Of a stretch of 64,000 bases of DNA, positions 25,101-40,100 are shown in pieces. The stretch comes from Owenia fusiformis (Eukaryota; Annelida; Polychaeta; Sabellida; Oweniidae). Every line of letters begins with the position of its first letter. Within the stretch, counting starts at the first letter, position 1. The notes below the pieces were generated by a model. That model was given only the letters and a program-made list of their open reading frames with translations. It was not told where the DNA came from and did not search any database. The position numbers were made by a program, and so were the translations under genes. The stretch is taken from contig CAIIXF020000080.1 in NCBI GenBank assembly GCA_903813345.2, positions 1 through 64,000 on the forward strand. Reading direction: 5' to 3'.

Positions 25101-28100
25101 CTACTCTGTTGATTATATGTGTTGCATTAATCGAAATGACTAGAGAAACGGCTAATTGTTATTTACATTCTACATGATATGTTTTGATAATATGACATTA
25201 AAATGATAAGTATTTATTGTGTTTTCCACAGGGTCAGTTGTGAATACTGATTGATACATTTTATTGCTTACAGAAAACTGGGCGTCTTTTCGGAGAGCTA
25301 TTCCATCATTGAGGTATTGGACTTCTGGTGCTGTCAGATCAACAGTTACTCCTGTAGAAACCGTTGTTATGATGGAACTTGCACCGTTTGTTGTATTCAT
25401 TTCCACGTATATATAGTCACCATGGTGATGATGGAAGTGATGCCAATTAATATTGTTGACGCGGTTGCCAACGGATTCTGGTAGGTGTATTATACTTTCA
25501 TCACTTGTCTTATGAGACAGTCTTTCTCTGTACACAGCTAATGAGTAATCAACAATACCGGACTCTGGATCCCCATAACCATTCCAATTGACTTGTACGC
25601 TGGCTGTTTTCGACGTGAAGTTGCTATCAATGTCTTTGTCTAATCCATCTTTTATCCAGCCTTTTATCGGTTTTGTCATGTCAATTGAAACTAAAACATG
25701 GACTTCATAAGTTTTTGTATGATAATCACTAAAATATATAATGCCACTAGACGTCCAAAAACATATGCTGCGGTGTAATTCTTACAATGGTTTAGTAGAA
25801 ACTAAATTCGGTATAATATTAAGACACTATTTAGATTTAATACAGATTTAAACATAATGAGGAAGGCATCTTAATATTATATGCTAGAGCATTACAAAGA
25901 TTAGGGCCCAAATAACACAGTGATAGTTTTGAGTATTTAGGGATATGAAATTGCGCTAGCTACTTTTGAACTATGTTGATGGAGATGTATTGAAACAGTT
26001 TTTTAGGACCCGGATGTTTATTTAAGATGTTATACGTGAACCGAGAAATGTAAAAATTGTCAACAGTTACATCATAAATATTCACAATCAGATTTTTGTA
26101 ATTTGTATAATTGGTTGACATCTTGGTAATTCAGCGTTTGTGTTCGATTTTTGAAAATGTCGCTATAATAACCCAAAAATCAATATTCAACAAATACTGT
26201 ACCTCCATCCGATATAACAGATACATTCAGCAGTTTGTGACCTCCATTGAAAGCATACAGAACAGTGTAATAAGTGGAGTTATGTGTCAATTCAGTGATG
26301 TTTGCGAAAGAAGTGATACATGTATCATATTCATTATGACCCAAATCAGTCAATGGAATCACATCATCCATGCCTTCTGCCATTCCAAATCCTATCTTAT
26401 AGCCAACTAAAATATTCAAACATAGTTTTGCGCTCGTGATATTAAATGAAATGGGTGTATACCTATTCTTGAAAGGGCCAATACACACTCAAACAGTGGT
26501 GTTTAATCTATGTATATGACATGGGCTTGTTTTTGTCTTATCTCGCGGTATTTTATTACTTAATACTGTATTAAAACTTATGACATTTTACTTACCCAAT
26601 CCGCTGTCTGGATCATGAAAGTTTTGCCAATTAGCACATAAAATATCGTTCCTATTTTGATAATCTATATCTATATTGTGCACCCATCCATCAAATAGAT
26701 CGCCTGCTATCGGAGGCGTTGTGTCTATAACGATGGGTATATCAGCTGGTCCGACCTCTCTTAAGTCAACTACAAACATATAACATTTTAACATCTGGTT
26801 CAAATAATACTGTGTGTCACGTTAAATTTTGTAGTTGCATGTTATTGTTATTTCATCAATTTAGCATGTCTAGTTAATGGGCAAATTTAAATTTGGGAAT
26901 TTGATCATCCTCCGATCACAGGGCTTCAAAATCCAGAATATCTTCTTTCTTTTTACCGAAGGAGGTACGGATTCTGGACAACTGCTTAGGAGGATGGAAT
27001 TTGATTGGATAAGATTTAACTTTGAAATTTATTACATATATTGGGAAAGAAATAGCTTCTGAGACTTTTTCGATACATTTGGCTCCAAAACATGCTTATG
27101 ACAAACCGGAATAGAAACACATACTTAAGAATATTTCAGGTTTCTCATGGTATTGTCAAATGAAACTAACGAATGAATATGCCGTATCTGCAAACTTGTT
27201 ACTGCCCTTATAACGATATACCTTAACAATGACCACTCCCCCTCCCACTATGCACAACAATCAGTGTCTTTACAACTACTTTTAAGAGAACCCCCCCCCC
27301 CATATTTATAAGTTAACCCCCCTACCGTACAAATACAAAAACAACCCCCTTCCACCGCAAAACACACCATCCAATTCATTCATAAGTGACATGCTCTTAC
27401 CCCCATAATTTGCCAATGTCAAAATAATAATCCTCATCTAGACTTTCACAAATATAATTATCCCCATCTAGGCTTTTATATAAATAATTATCCCCTTTTA
27501 AACGTTCACAAAAACATTATCCCCATTTCGACTTTTAGAAAAAATATAACCATCTCGACTTTTAGAAGAAATGTTATCCCCATCTTGACTTTCAGAAAAA
27601 AAATTATCCCCATCTAGACTTTTAGAAATTTGTTTTCCCCATCTAGACTTTTAGAAAAATAAGCATCCCTCTTTGGATAAAAAATCATGGGGATATAGAT
27701 AAGAAATCAAATATGTCTAAGTCTTTGGGTCCAACGAGAGAGTTTGTCTTTGTGTGTAGCAATTAGTTGTATACTACTAAAATTCAGTAGAGCTGTGCTT
27801 ATTGTCCACTGGTCCGAATAGAAAGGAAAAATCAATCTGTATATTGCAATTTGTTTATTATTATCAATTTGGGCATATATGGTATATTTACTTATTTCTT
27901 GACGTACGATTATGGGATACGAGGCAGTAAATATAGAAAACGCATTCTGTATACCACAGCGTAAAGATGAGGAATGTATTTACATTAAATAAATTGAACA
28001 CTAAATAAATGACATCTCTCTGTTATGAGTGATAATATCATTGTACCATTGTTTATTGCTCTTATTTTTGGCCAGCTTGGGATTCCATCGGGGATATGCT

Positions 28101-31100
28101 GTACTTTTTCCAGGTGGCTTGTATTTGGATATCTGTCCCAGTCAGATACGTAACAATCACGCCTGCTTCTTCCGAGGCAGAAATCCACTTCCCGTATGTC
28201 AGATAGGGTATCGCTGTACAAATCGGTTATCATTTTTAAATCTGTTTGGTAGCATATACAATATTCATACTTAGAGATTTAGTTCTATTTTACAACAATA
28301 CAACACCCATTGAAGCGTAAGTGATGCTGCATTGCAGGTCGTCTTCTTTGCCCAAAATGCATCAAAGTTATTAATAAGTCATGATATGCAGATTACTGTA
28401 CTCCCTATAATTCGAAGTTAATATACACAAAATAATTTTCTCGTGTTTTCAAAAGACATGTGACTAATTTACGTACCTTACATTATATGTCATTTTTATA
28501 ATATGTGTATGTTCATCATATGATAACATCAGAACATGGTTGACAAATGGGGGTGTAGTATCCACTATATAAGGCAAACTATGACAAACCGTCAGAGCCA
28601 TCGGGCCTCCAAATTCTATTTTGTTCAATGCTCTTACATTTATATGGTAGTATCCATCTACAATTAAATATTGTTTAGATGCAGCTAAAATGTAACTTGA
28701 ACTTGATGCAAGAGATTTTACATATTATCTAATCTTTTTAAAACATGCCATGCTTCGAATTAACGTTTTTTAAACAAAACTTTGGACCTGGCATGTGAAG
28801 GGGGAACAGCATTGCTTCATGTGTCCATTCAGTCTCGTATATGATATGGCTATGCGGATCTTTGTGTGTGTGGTGGTTGTCTAGGCATAGGTCAGTTCCA
28901 ACAGAGACTAAGTAGCCAAATATGCCAGTCTCATTGTCATGGAAGCCATCCCAATTAGCTTGAATGTGTAAAAGATTAAATAGAATTGCATTAACTCATT
29001 CAACCCCAATTATTCTCAACACGGTATATCGCCTATGTATATATGCATCAACCAGAGTAACCTTCCGTGGCTCCTAATGTAGCCATGGAAGGTGACATGG
29101 CCTCGATCCCCATATCAGCTACGCTAAAAGTCGAAATAGCACGTACATGGTGTCGGCTACAGATTATGGACAATTCTAGAGTGATGGAGAAAATCCACCA
29201 ATTCTCTTATGGTAAACGAAGTTCATGGGAGGAAGCTGTTACGCGGAATATGGCATATATTCATGGTTGCGCGGTATTTGTGATACAGATGAATATGCCA
29301 TACTCAGCTGCGGTATATGGCATATTCCGCGGGTGAGTATGGGATCTTCCCCAGTAAATATGCGATACATTAATTTCAGTGAATATCCGATACTCACCTG
29401 CGGAATATGTCATACTCATTTGCGGAATATGACACATTCCGTGGGTGAGTATGACATATACCGCAGGTGAAAACGTGATATAGAAAGCCTTAATTTGATT
29501 GGTTGCCAGAATCAACTCTAAATGTAAAACTACGCCGGATTACCAATATAGTTAGTGCTTCGAGTAGTAATATATGAATCCTGGATTTATTGAGTAAGTT
29601 TACCACGTGAGATTGCTGAGTGATACTTCTCTGCATTAGTTGATATATTTAGTGCACTGTACCGATGATTAAGTAATCATTTCAATAATTTATAAACTTT
29701 TACCCGTTTGTTCAATCGATGGAATTGACAATATCGTACTTCCGTATCCCGTTCTCATTAGTTAGTGAGTATGCCATATACCGCAGGTGAATCTGTCATA
29801 CACCGCAAGTAATTCTTCAATATTGAATGGAGTGTTTTGGGTAGAATCGTTAATTTTTGTTTTGGAGATTTCTGAAGTAATTTTACTACATGTTAATGTA
29901 TACAATTAAAGATAAATACCAGAGCAATATTTGTTATCTCTTGTCCATCTCAAGTCAAACATATCCTTGTCTCCATTGAATACACAAAATGAATATGGAC
30001 CTTCGGGTTCTGATACACCGTCAACTATTACCCTGGAAAGAAAATTAGAAAAATACTAACCAATTAATTGTTTTATAGTACAGTATTACTCTACGTTATT
30101 ATACTTAAAAACATACACATACGTTTCAATTCAATTAAATTAAATTCTGAATTCAGCGCCAAATTACTGGTGTGTATGTACAGTATACATTGGATTTTAT
30201 GATACAACAAAAATACATTTATAGAAATCCCGCCATTGAAATGAATTGCGAGAATTTTAGCAACAGAAACATGAGATTCTACTGAAATTCAAAAAGTAAC
30301 TAGATAATTATACTTTGGACATCTTTTTTATTATGTCTGGAAACAATGGTGCCAATTATAAGTCAATATTATGAAAGTAAATGTATTAATGGGATAATCA
30401 AATGAGAAATGAAATATCATTTCTTCAAAACGTTCACCTGTGGTTGTCAAGAGGGGTCGGTTCAATGCATCGTGTTGCAAATACATCAGTTGTAATATCC
30501 TGACATTGGTCATGTCTGAAGTCCACTGAAAGGGGTTCTTCAATTGGTCCAGGAGAAGGTGGAGTAAAGTCAATGATCACTGACTTGGATGTAAGAATGC
30601 TTTCATACCCTAGGAAAAAAATGATATTACATAATAACACGCACACATAATATTATACAAGTATATACATGTATATAAATACATATATCGCATACAATAA
30701 AAGCATAACCGATGTTATACATACTTACCAAGTGTGTTGATAACTTGGTAGTTAAAATAGTAAATCGTGTTGTGGGACAAGCTGAGATGTTCGTATCTAT
30801 ACTTTCCAGAATGACCTGCACCAAGTCGTTCAAAGTGATGGAAATGACCTGACTAATAAACACATTAATCAAGATTAAAGACATGCTAAACAGATAAGTA
30901 GGTCAGTATTACATAATCATGAAATGAATAAGTCTGGAAATACAATTGGTCAGAATGTACTAAAACCTGCTTGAAACTGAAAAACATTGTATGCTCCATT
31001 CCACACAATTAAGAGGCTTTAGAAATTCGCAACAACAATTAATAATAAGTGCCTGCATAATCATTGCATCGTGTATTGCTTATCAGATGTATAGAAATCC

Positions 31101-34100
31101 CTCCCGTTTTCCAGAAAAAAACAGATCTTAGAAAAATACCCAGATTTTGTTTTATTTGATGTGTGTTTGTATATGTAATAATAAAAGGTATCCTCATAAA
31201 CCTACTATTTTCATCTTGATGATACTGATTTATTCACTTATTTGGTAAATGATAGCAACGATTTTAATGGCTTTTTGCGCTTGCATTGTGAAAGACTGAC
31301 CATTTGATGCTAGACTTCTCCAAGTTATTGATGCTTTAAATGTTCATTTATTTCTAAACACTCAATTAACATGATTTATTTGAGACTCCATTGGCATCGT
31401 TATTCCTGAAAAACTAGTTAAAAATTTAGTTTTAGATCAGCACGTATGATTGTTACGTAATGTTAGATAAAACCGCGGAGTGACCGAAAATAACCCAAAT
31501 TTGAAAATACTTGATTCCAGGACTTTGTACCAAGATATGTGTAAATGTCATTAATTTCATGGGTTTACCTCGTGAAGTTCTGCTTGGTTGCCTTCCACAA
31601 ATTCAAGTAACTCACAAATCCCACTTGGTCCAAAGTCATAGTTAAAGCTTGTACACTTTCCTGATGAATACTGCATACATTCCTTGGCACAACCGCGTGG
31701 AGTGCTCCAAGATGAAACAATGTGAGGCTTTACTGGGTGCTTGGCCTTTGCAATCAGCTTACCCAGCCTTTCAGCTTGATAATAAACAAAAAATGGATTG
31801 AAGTAGTTAATAACCATTTGTATTATATTGTACTGTATTTGTTATCACCTTTATTGTACTCATAATAGTGTTACTCGTACGTAGGCTATTCTTACTGCAT
31901 GTTGGTATAACAGTTAAATTTGAGCTTACATGTAAATTGGTTTAGTATGTCATTATCAAATTCATCATCTTTGTGTTCAATTGATGATGCCTTATCAGCT
32001 GCAACGATATGCCAAGGAACCACTTGATCACCAAATATACCATTGCCATATCCAATGGCAAGCTAGAATGTACCAAAATCATTAGAATACTTGCAATACT
32101 TTATCCATGTTTTATTTTACTTATTCAAAACAATGTAACAATGCATACATTACAGGTTGCTTTAATTAATTAAGACATGGTTTTCACGTAGCTGTATATA
32201 GGGTGTCTCAAAAAATGTACCCAAACGTATATCAATACCATAGACAAACCAATCAATATTTTCAGACTTTTTTTGCATGGTCTTGTCGATAAAAGATGAA
32301 AGTTTTTTCCCTATACACAGTTTTTAATTCAGTTTTGCCTTTTTGATACTATTACCCATTACTTTTACACCACATATTCAACGTAACCTCATATTTCGAT
32401 GAAAGTCTGTATCCTTGTAACATTGTTCATCAGATTTGATATTTCTGGAATGTTTTGATTTCTGTTCGGATGCTGGTCTTAAGTTGTTCTTGGTCTCTTA
32501 GCTTGGGTTTAGCATAAAAATGGTCCTTCAAATAGCCTCAGGGAAAAAGGTATGGGCCATCAAATATGGTGAATAGGGAGGCCCTCACAATGTCTTATAG
32601 CCCCCTTATAAAGAGAGGTCAGAGGTACAAGAAACTGCATTGGTTGGGATTCTAGTGTAGCTTTTATTGAGTATCAATTTGAGACCACTGTGTTTTCATT
32701 TTGATATCGTTTGGTCTCCGGGCTAGCCTGCCTAACTCTGGAAGGTAACTCCCGAATCATTTGCCGATAATTGACCTGATTATCTGTGTTTGTTCTGCCA
32801 TCGTCATCCTCAAACATCTTTCTCTGTGGCTATTTGAAGGAGTGTTTTAATGCTCATTTCAAACAAAAAGACCTAGAACAACTTAAGGGCAACATCCAAA
32901 GAAAAATCCAAAACATTCCACCGGAATTATTATCAAATGTGATGAACAATGTAGCAGTAAGGATACAGGCTGTCATCGAAATATGAGGTTACGTCGATTA
33001 TGTGGTGTAAAAGGTAAGCGGATATTGCATTAAAAAGACGAGACTGAAATAAAAATGGTGTATTGGGGAGAAAACGTTCATGTGTTGGCTACATGACCAT
33101 GGAAAAAATGACTGAACAGATTGATTGGTTTATCTGTGCTCTTGATATACTTTGGGGTACACCTGTATATCAAGAATTAGAAAATAAGTAAAATATGGTA
33201 ATTGCTGGAAATAGGTGGAGGGGAAGAGATAAGTATACAAGTCAGATTTTCGAAACGATAAGACATTTAGATTTCGCAAAACATATATAACGCATTCATA
33301 AATATCTCATATTCATAAATTATGAAGTGTATGTACTAAATCATTATTTGTTGATTGGCTATATCCATTCATAAGGATCCGTCGCTTATAAAACGTTGTT
33401 TGTAATGGGTGAATCCTTATCTTGCTTAGACATTGTTATTAATAAGGAATCATTGTGATGCTTGGGATACAGTCATGACTATCCCATCATCTATATATTA
33501 ATGAGGATTAATAAAAATTTATGACAAAATGTACATTTCTACGTATTTTAGTACATCTTTTTGCGAAACACCAAATTTCAATTCACTTATACATATAACA
33601 TTCAGCTATATGACGTATAAACATATAAGTTATATTTTCATCACTTATGAGCAAAATCTCTAATAACTAGATGGGTGAAATTTAACAAGTTCAATTTAAG
33701 ACTCCAGATTCGGGTTTTTTATTCAAAAAAAATATTTTGACATCTGATATTGATGAGAAATTGAGAAAGAAAATGTTTATGTTCGTCACAACTTTAAAAG
33801 CAAAATTTGCAAAAGTTAAAGAGAGAATCAGAGATAGCGAGCAGGCTAAACACAAAATTGTTTCAATTTTAGAATATTTTTGGCTCATGTCATTCCTTGT
33901 CATGTCTATTTTATAAAAATCACAAAAGTGCATACTTTATTCAAGGATAACAAAAGATTTTTACAATAATGTATTATTTTTCTATAAGAATGGTTACCAT
34001 TCTTATTATTTGGGAGAATTTAAACATTTTTCACCCATTTTAGCACTTTGAATCGTCAATAACTTCACCAATTTATAACATATTGTGAATCTTTTGGGAG

Positions 34101-37100
34101 ATATTGTATTTGATATTGTAAGGAATAGATTGGTAGGTCAATTATGCACGTTGCTTGTAATTTTGTCACCCCCTATACATCTGATTCTGCCTTTAAGTAA
34201 TCTCAAAAATAACAGAATTGGCCTAGATTTTGACCTTGACCCTTATCACTCAAAATTTTACTGAATTTCGATGATTTGCTATTGATTACCGTTGACTTAA
34301 CATCAGGTTGCCACATTGGTGGCAGTGGCGGTAAGGATTTCTTGAGATTTCAAAAGGCCATAGCCCCTGAACCGTTGTGAAACAAATGATTTTCCCCCAG
34401 GGATTGTGGTCCCCTTTCTTAACGGCCCTACTGGCCCTGATTGTGTATAAGATAATGAGGGAAAGAGTTGTATTTAGGTCACCATATAAATCAATGAAGA
34501 GTATGACCATAATTTGATAGGACCTCCTACCCTTTTACACTGGATGTCTGGTTTCAATTTTGTTTTCAGATTCGGAATCCTGAGAAAATTTCCTATTAAA
34601 TTCTGATTTTGACTTCTGTTATTAATGAAAAATGAGAAAATTATCGGTCCCATAGACAGGACATCAGGGTATCATCATATCATTTTTTCGAAATTTCAAA
34701 ATGTGTTTACTCCTGAACCGGAAGTCCGACCACAATTTTGTTTTCAGATTCGGAATCTTGAGGACATTTCCCATTAGATTATTACGAATTTTGATAGATT
34801 TTGAACATTTTAAAATTATATTTTTTAAGTCAAATTTCTCAAAACTGATAATTTTTTATCAAGACATATATTTAGCAAAATGTTTGAAATACTTAGAGGA
34901 ACCTAGAGAATGATTTATTAAAATAAATATCGACGATAAAAAAAGAAAATTGAATATATTTGAAATTAAAAAATTGACCTAAAATTTGACCTTCGACCTA
35001 GATAAAAATTTGACCTAATTTCCGAGAAACTAGGTCACATGCCATAACTAACCGTATACATATAGTTTTTTTCTAAGCCTTCTAGTTACTGAGAAATCGT
35101 GTAGATAAGAATAATAAGAATTCAGGCCAAAACAATAGACTCCAGATTTTCAATCATTTTCAATCTGGAGTCTAATTAATGGGGAAGGGAGAATATAGTA
35201 CATACAGCGTGTTGTTTGAGCGGAGAATCATCAACAGCCATTCCCGATGCCCTGAGTATGTGTGGATGACTACTTGAGTGGAAATCAGGAATCATTCTAC
35301 CTTTGGGTAGAGTCATATCATATGTTGACAGTTTACACTCTATACTGGCACTTGCACCCTGGTTGTTCGAAGCAATTATTAGAAAGTACAATGGTACGCC
35401 AGATGTCAAAGGCTGAAAAAAAATATTCCAAAAATGTATGACTTATATTGATTTTTATTTCACATATCCCTCTAATCTACTGTATTTGCCTCTGACTCGT
35501 CATGGATCCATGGGTTTTGGAATTGGTGACCACAGACATTTAATATGGTCGTTTTTTAAATATACATAAGAGAGAGATTGAGAGACTTTATTAACTGATA
35601 TTTTTAACAGAGTTTTATTAGAATGGAAACTATTCAAAATGGCATATTCCTCTAAAATTTAATTAAGAATTTAATTTCATGTTATTCAAGATCCTTAAGC
35701 AATGCATATAAAATCGAAACGGAAACCTGTACGTATAAATGGCCCTGTACAAAAGCATGTAGTTTTCTCACATAAAACAATCGTTTGGTTATGCCGGAGT
35801 CATATTTGCTCCAATTCATCGACCGGCGCCTGGCAGATTGAGTATCTTGTTCATAATTCTATTCGGTTTTGAACAAAATACATGCGTGTTAAGTTAAATT
35901 AATTAAGAACATGAGTCGTACCATAGATACAATTGTTGAGGAGCCTCCCATGGGTTCGACGGCAACCTCGTCGCAGCCACCTCTATATGTTCCGACGCAA
36001 TATGTCATGTCAACCTGACTTTCTCCATCTGCTACTCCAACACCTAGTAGAAACGCAGGTTCGGTATGGTCTCTATTTGCGAGTTGTTTAACAGAGCATT
36101 CAACTCTCTCTGAAGATCTTTTAAATTCTTTAGGTGCCGGTTGCTGGAATAGCAAAGGAATACATGTAATTTAAACTAGATAACCAAGTGTAACATTTTG
36201 CGGGTACTACCATCATATAGCGTGTGGGTACTGCAATTCCCATTTCCCTTGTACATTTCTCCCTTATCACGGGCAGTATTGTTACTTCAATTCCATGGTT
36301 AGTTCAATCCTCCTTCTGTTGGATACAATAAATTCCTATTGGTACTGTTATTGACTTTAATATTTTTTTTAATTGGTATTGCAATTCTCCTTACTCCTGC
36401 TTACTTCTGGTACTGCATTTTTTAATATATGTTATTTTCCATTCAAAATCATCCCTAGTTAATGCATGTTCGTCACGAAACGTTAAGAAACTGAACTGTA
36501 AAAGTAAAGGGAGATTGTCCGCATTTCTTTCGGTTGTCCTGCCGATGAAGCAATGGCGTTCTCTCATGTGCATATCAAAAAACTAGGCGAGTCTCCAGCA
36601 TTTTAGGAGTCAGAGGGCCACTTGTTAAACATATTTTTCTGAAAGATGACTTTGTTCAGCATCAATTCACATACGTTTGGGTCGTTTTAGTTTGTGGATG
36701 AAGGATTCTGGGCATTTTTACCCCCCCCCCCTCCCCTAGAACAATTTTTGAGGGGGTATTATATTATTACTCTATAACATAAATTAAATATTTGCTATTG
36801 AATTGATTTCTACTTATTACTGTATGTCACTAGTACAGTGGTTAAGAAATAGATCAGAATTTCTATAATGAGTAGTAATACTTCTTCAACTAGTTTTCTA
36901 AAAATGTATATGTTTGATATGTTAATAGACAGGGTGGGCCAAAAAACGCCACTTTTTTCAAGACACTATTACTTTTTTATTTTCAAACCTAAATATACCA
37001 AATTTTGCCAGGGATTCTATGTAATAATATAATTTTACAAGTCCTTCAATGTAGATTAGATTTGATCTAAAAGAGGAGTTCAATTGGTCTGTCACCCACT

Positions 37101-40100
37101 TTGATGATAGATAGTCTTAGTCGCCTTGCTGATATAGCAGTATCAATGAAATGTTGGCTAAGTTTCTTTCAACCTGTCTAAATTGACAGCTTTAGTTGAG
37201 TAATTTTTTTAGATTGGGTGCCTTCTCCTCGAGCCATTCCTATACCCTATGCTCACTGGGGTTTGCATGAGTACTATCAGGTTTATGGTCATCAGGCCGT
37301 ATCAGTTCAGGAATAATTTGCATATTATGTTCATTTCTCATGGCACACCACATGTTTAACTGAGACTCTAGTGAAAAATTTGATTCAAGTAAAAGTCTAT
37401 AATTCATAATCCTCAAGTTTCATTTACCGCATATCATATAGTTAGTATTATCTTTGCATTTACAATGTTGTATGACATTTGATGAGTTTAAAAGTTGTTT
37501 TGGAGCATTTTTCTACAGCCAATTTGTAGGAAGGAAAATATGAAAAAAATGTATTATCTTTTAATTTAAAGTATGGCCTGATTGTATTGCAAACTTCATA
37601 ATTGTACATTTGATGAGATATACCATTTGTGTCATATAGTGAAATTATTTAGTTTCAATAGAAACAAATGGCCTCTATTGGGATATAATGATATCAGCAA
37701 GAAGTCAAAGTGAAACAAGGAATATTACAAAATATTCTCACTATCATTGAACTTGAGCAGCTACCACATGCACCATACAGTCCAGATATGGCCCCATGAG
37801 TTTTTTTCTTTTTCCCATATTGAAAGGAAGGTTTAAAGGAAATGTTTTTTACTACGGATGACAATCGGATTGCAAAATTGAAAAAATTATCTCGCATAAA
37901 GACTGGTGTTTGCCATATTTGTTTATATAGTTTGATAAAGCATTTGCCATATTAACAGATGTGATGTGATTTGAGCTTTTTTAAATACCGTTCCGAGTAG
38001 CAGGGTCCCCATATAAGAACATACAGGGTGACCAGAAATCATCGTGACCATCTGCGCCAGGAAGCACATATGGAGCATGTCCTGAAATAGCCATCAAATA
38101 AAAATGGAAGGAGATTGATATTTCACACTTTAACATAATGTTATACATTGACAAATGTACATTTGTGCCCACAAAAGAACCTGATCATGACATTAATGTG
38201 GAAGTTAAAGGAAAAACAACGGTCCACTTTTTTCTGGTCACCCTGTATCTCGAAAAGTAAATTAAATAAATTTCTTGTGAAACTTATACATACATTTGTT
38301 AAGATCTTGATCTTTATTATCTGAAAGTCTCATGTAATTTTATTAAAAAATAGCAAAGTTAGAGCGAGGCGTTCGAGACCTTTGGATTAGCCCTCGTATA
38401 GCGTAATTATTTGGATATTTACAAATCAATTCCTCCGCTCAGGGAAACGAAGACACTTTCTCAGAGAAAAGCAGACGGTACGTAGCTTTCTGAAGCATGA
38501 AACGAACACATATACTTTGTTCGTTTCATAAGCGAGAAAATTTATTTGTAAATATCAAAACAATTACGCAATGTTTATTTGAGGTGAAATCATATTTCGA
38601 AACCGGAATGTACGCACTACATACGTGCCAAATATTTAATTGAAATATGGAGGAAAAAAGCAATCAAATCAAGAAAACCCCAAATTTTACCAAATTTTGC
38701 TAACGGAAGTCCGGACATGCTGAAACTTTCCATAGCAATTATTGATAATATAAAAAACATTACATGTCGTTGTTTTATTTACCGCATATACACTGAAGTC
38801 TGGAGGCGAATCATCCATTTCTGGATCATTGATTTGGAAAATATTCTTCTTAATTACAGGAGTTGTGTACTCCCATAAATTGATGAAGAAGATTTCAATA
38901 TCGCCAGGTCCAGGTAACCAACCATACAGACCAGTTGTTAATTCAAGACGCAGTGGGATAAGTTCCAAATCCATTCGCATACTGCAAAAAAAATAAACTA
39001 TAAAAATATTGAGTTCCAGCTCTTTAGCAGTCTCACACATATATGCCAGTACGCTGAGTAATGATAGTTAATTTAATATGATATTTATATACCTTGCGTC
39101 CAAAGGGAATTTGCTGAATCCAATCCCTGCTCTAGTTGGGAATGACGTTGTCATTAAATTTCCCTTAATCTTCACCTCAGCTCGAAGTACTTTGACACCA
39201 ACGCCAACAGAGCCTGTAACTGTCGCTCCCAACATTGGTGTTACTCCTCCCTATGTAAATACAAATATCGATCCGCTTCAATTCTGAGCACAAAATAACT
39301 ATGAACACATAAGTAGGATTAAAACCACTCTGGCTCATGCGGGAGTCCAATGTTATCGAAATGAGACATTACAAATGATCAAGAGTATTAGTGTAGTTGT
39401 ATGCCTATCTATTTAGGTTTCTGCGTCATTTTAGTATGCTATGTGAAATAAAAACTCATAAAAATTCATCAGGTATACCTATTAATGAGTATATGCTAAA
39501 CAGTGTTAACTAAAAGCTACAACTAGACATTTTGTCTACGTTTTGAGATATTTGGTAATTAAGTTCAAGAGATAAATCACATGTAAGCAGACTGTTATAA
39601 GTCGAGTGTATACGAAACGACACGGTTTCCATGAGGCACCAATAAAGAGGGGGGGTGTATAGGGGGTCTTGGAAACCATATACAATATTTTTCAGCTCTC
39701 TTACACCATATACAATATTTTTTACATCTCTCATACCATATACAATATTTGACAAAAGTTTCAGTGAAATACACTACACGATAATTCTGAAATTGCTGTT
39801 GGTCGAATATTTGATATTTATAAGGAAATAAGATTAGGCGAGAGTCCATGTACTACAGTAAAGGTATTATTATAAGGCAAATAGACTCCACAGTACATAC
39901 TTACCCCAATGATTGCATTTATTACATTATGACTGAGACACCATTCCGGTACATCCGCATGTTCAGAAATTCTGTGACCACTTTTTATTTTGAGGTAAAC
40001 AAGTTGATTTAAAACATATTTATGGTATAAGATTCTTGACTTCTCTTTAGTGATTGCACAATCTACTTTGACCAAAACATTAACTTAACATTTCTGCAAT

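Noticed and set aside
29067-29515. Three frames of 81-89 codons on both strands
   Set aside because: Generated by the GGAATATG / GTGAGTATG word repeat, which lacks stops in several frames.
39078-39287. 69-codon plus-strand frame
   Set aside because: Shadow of exon 15, which phases with both neighbours on the minus strand.
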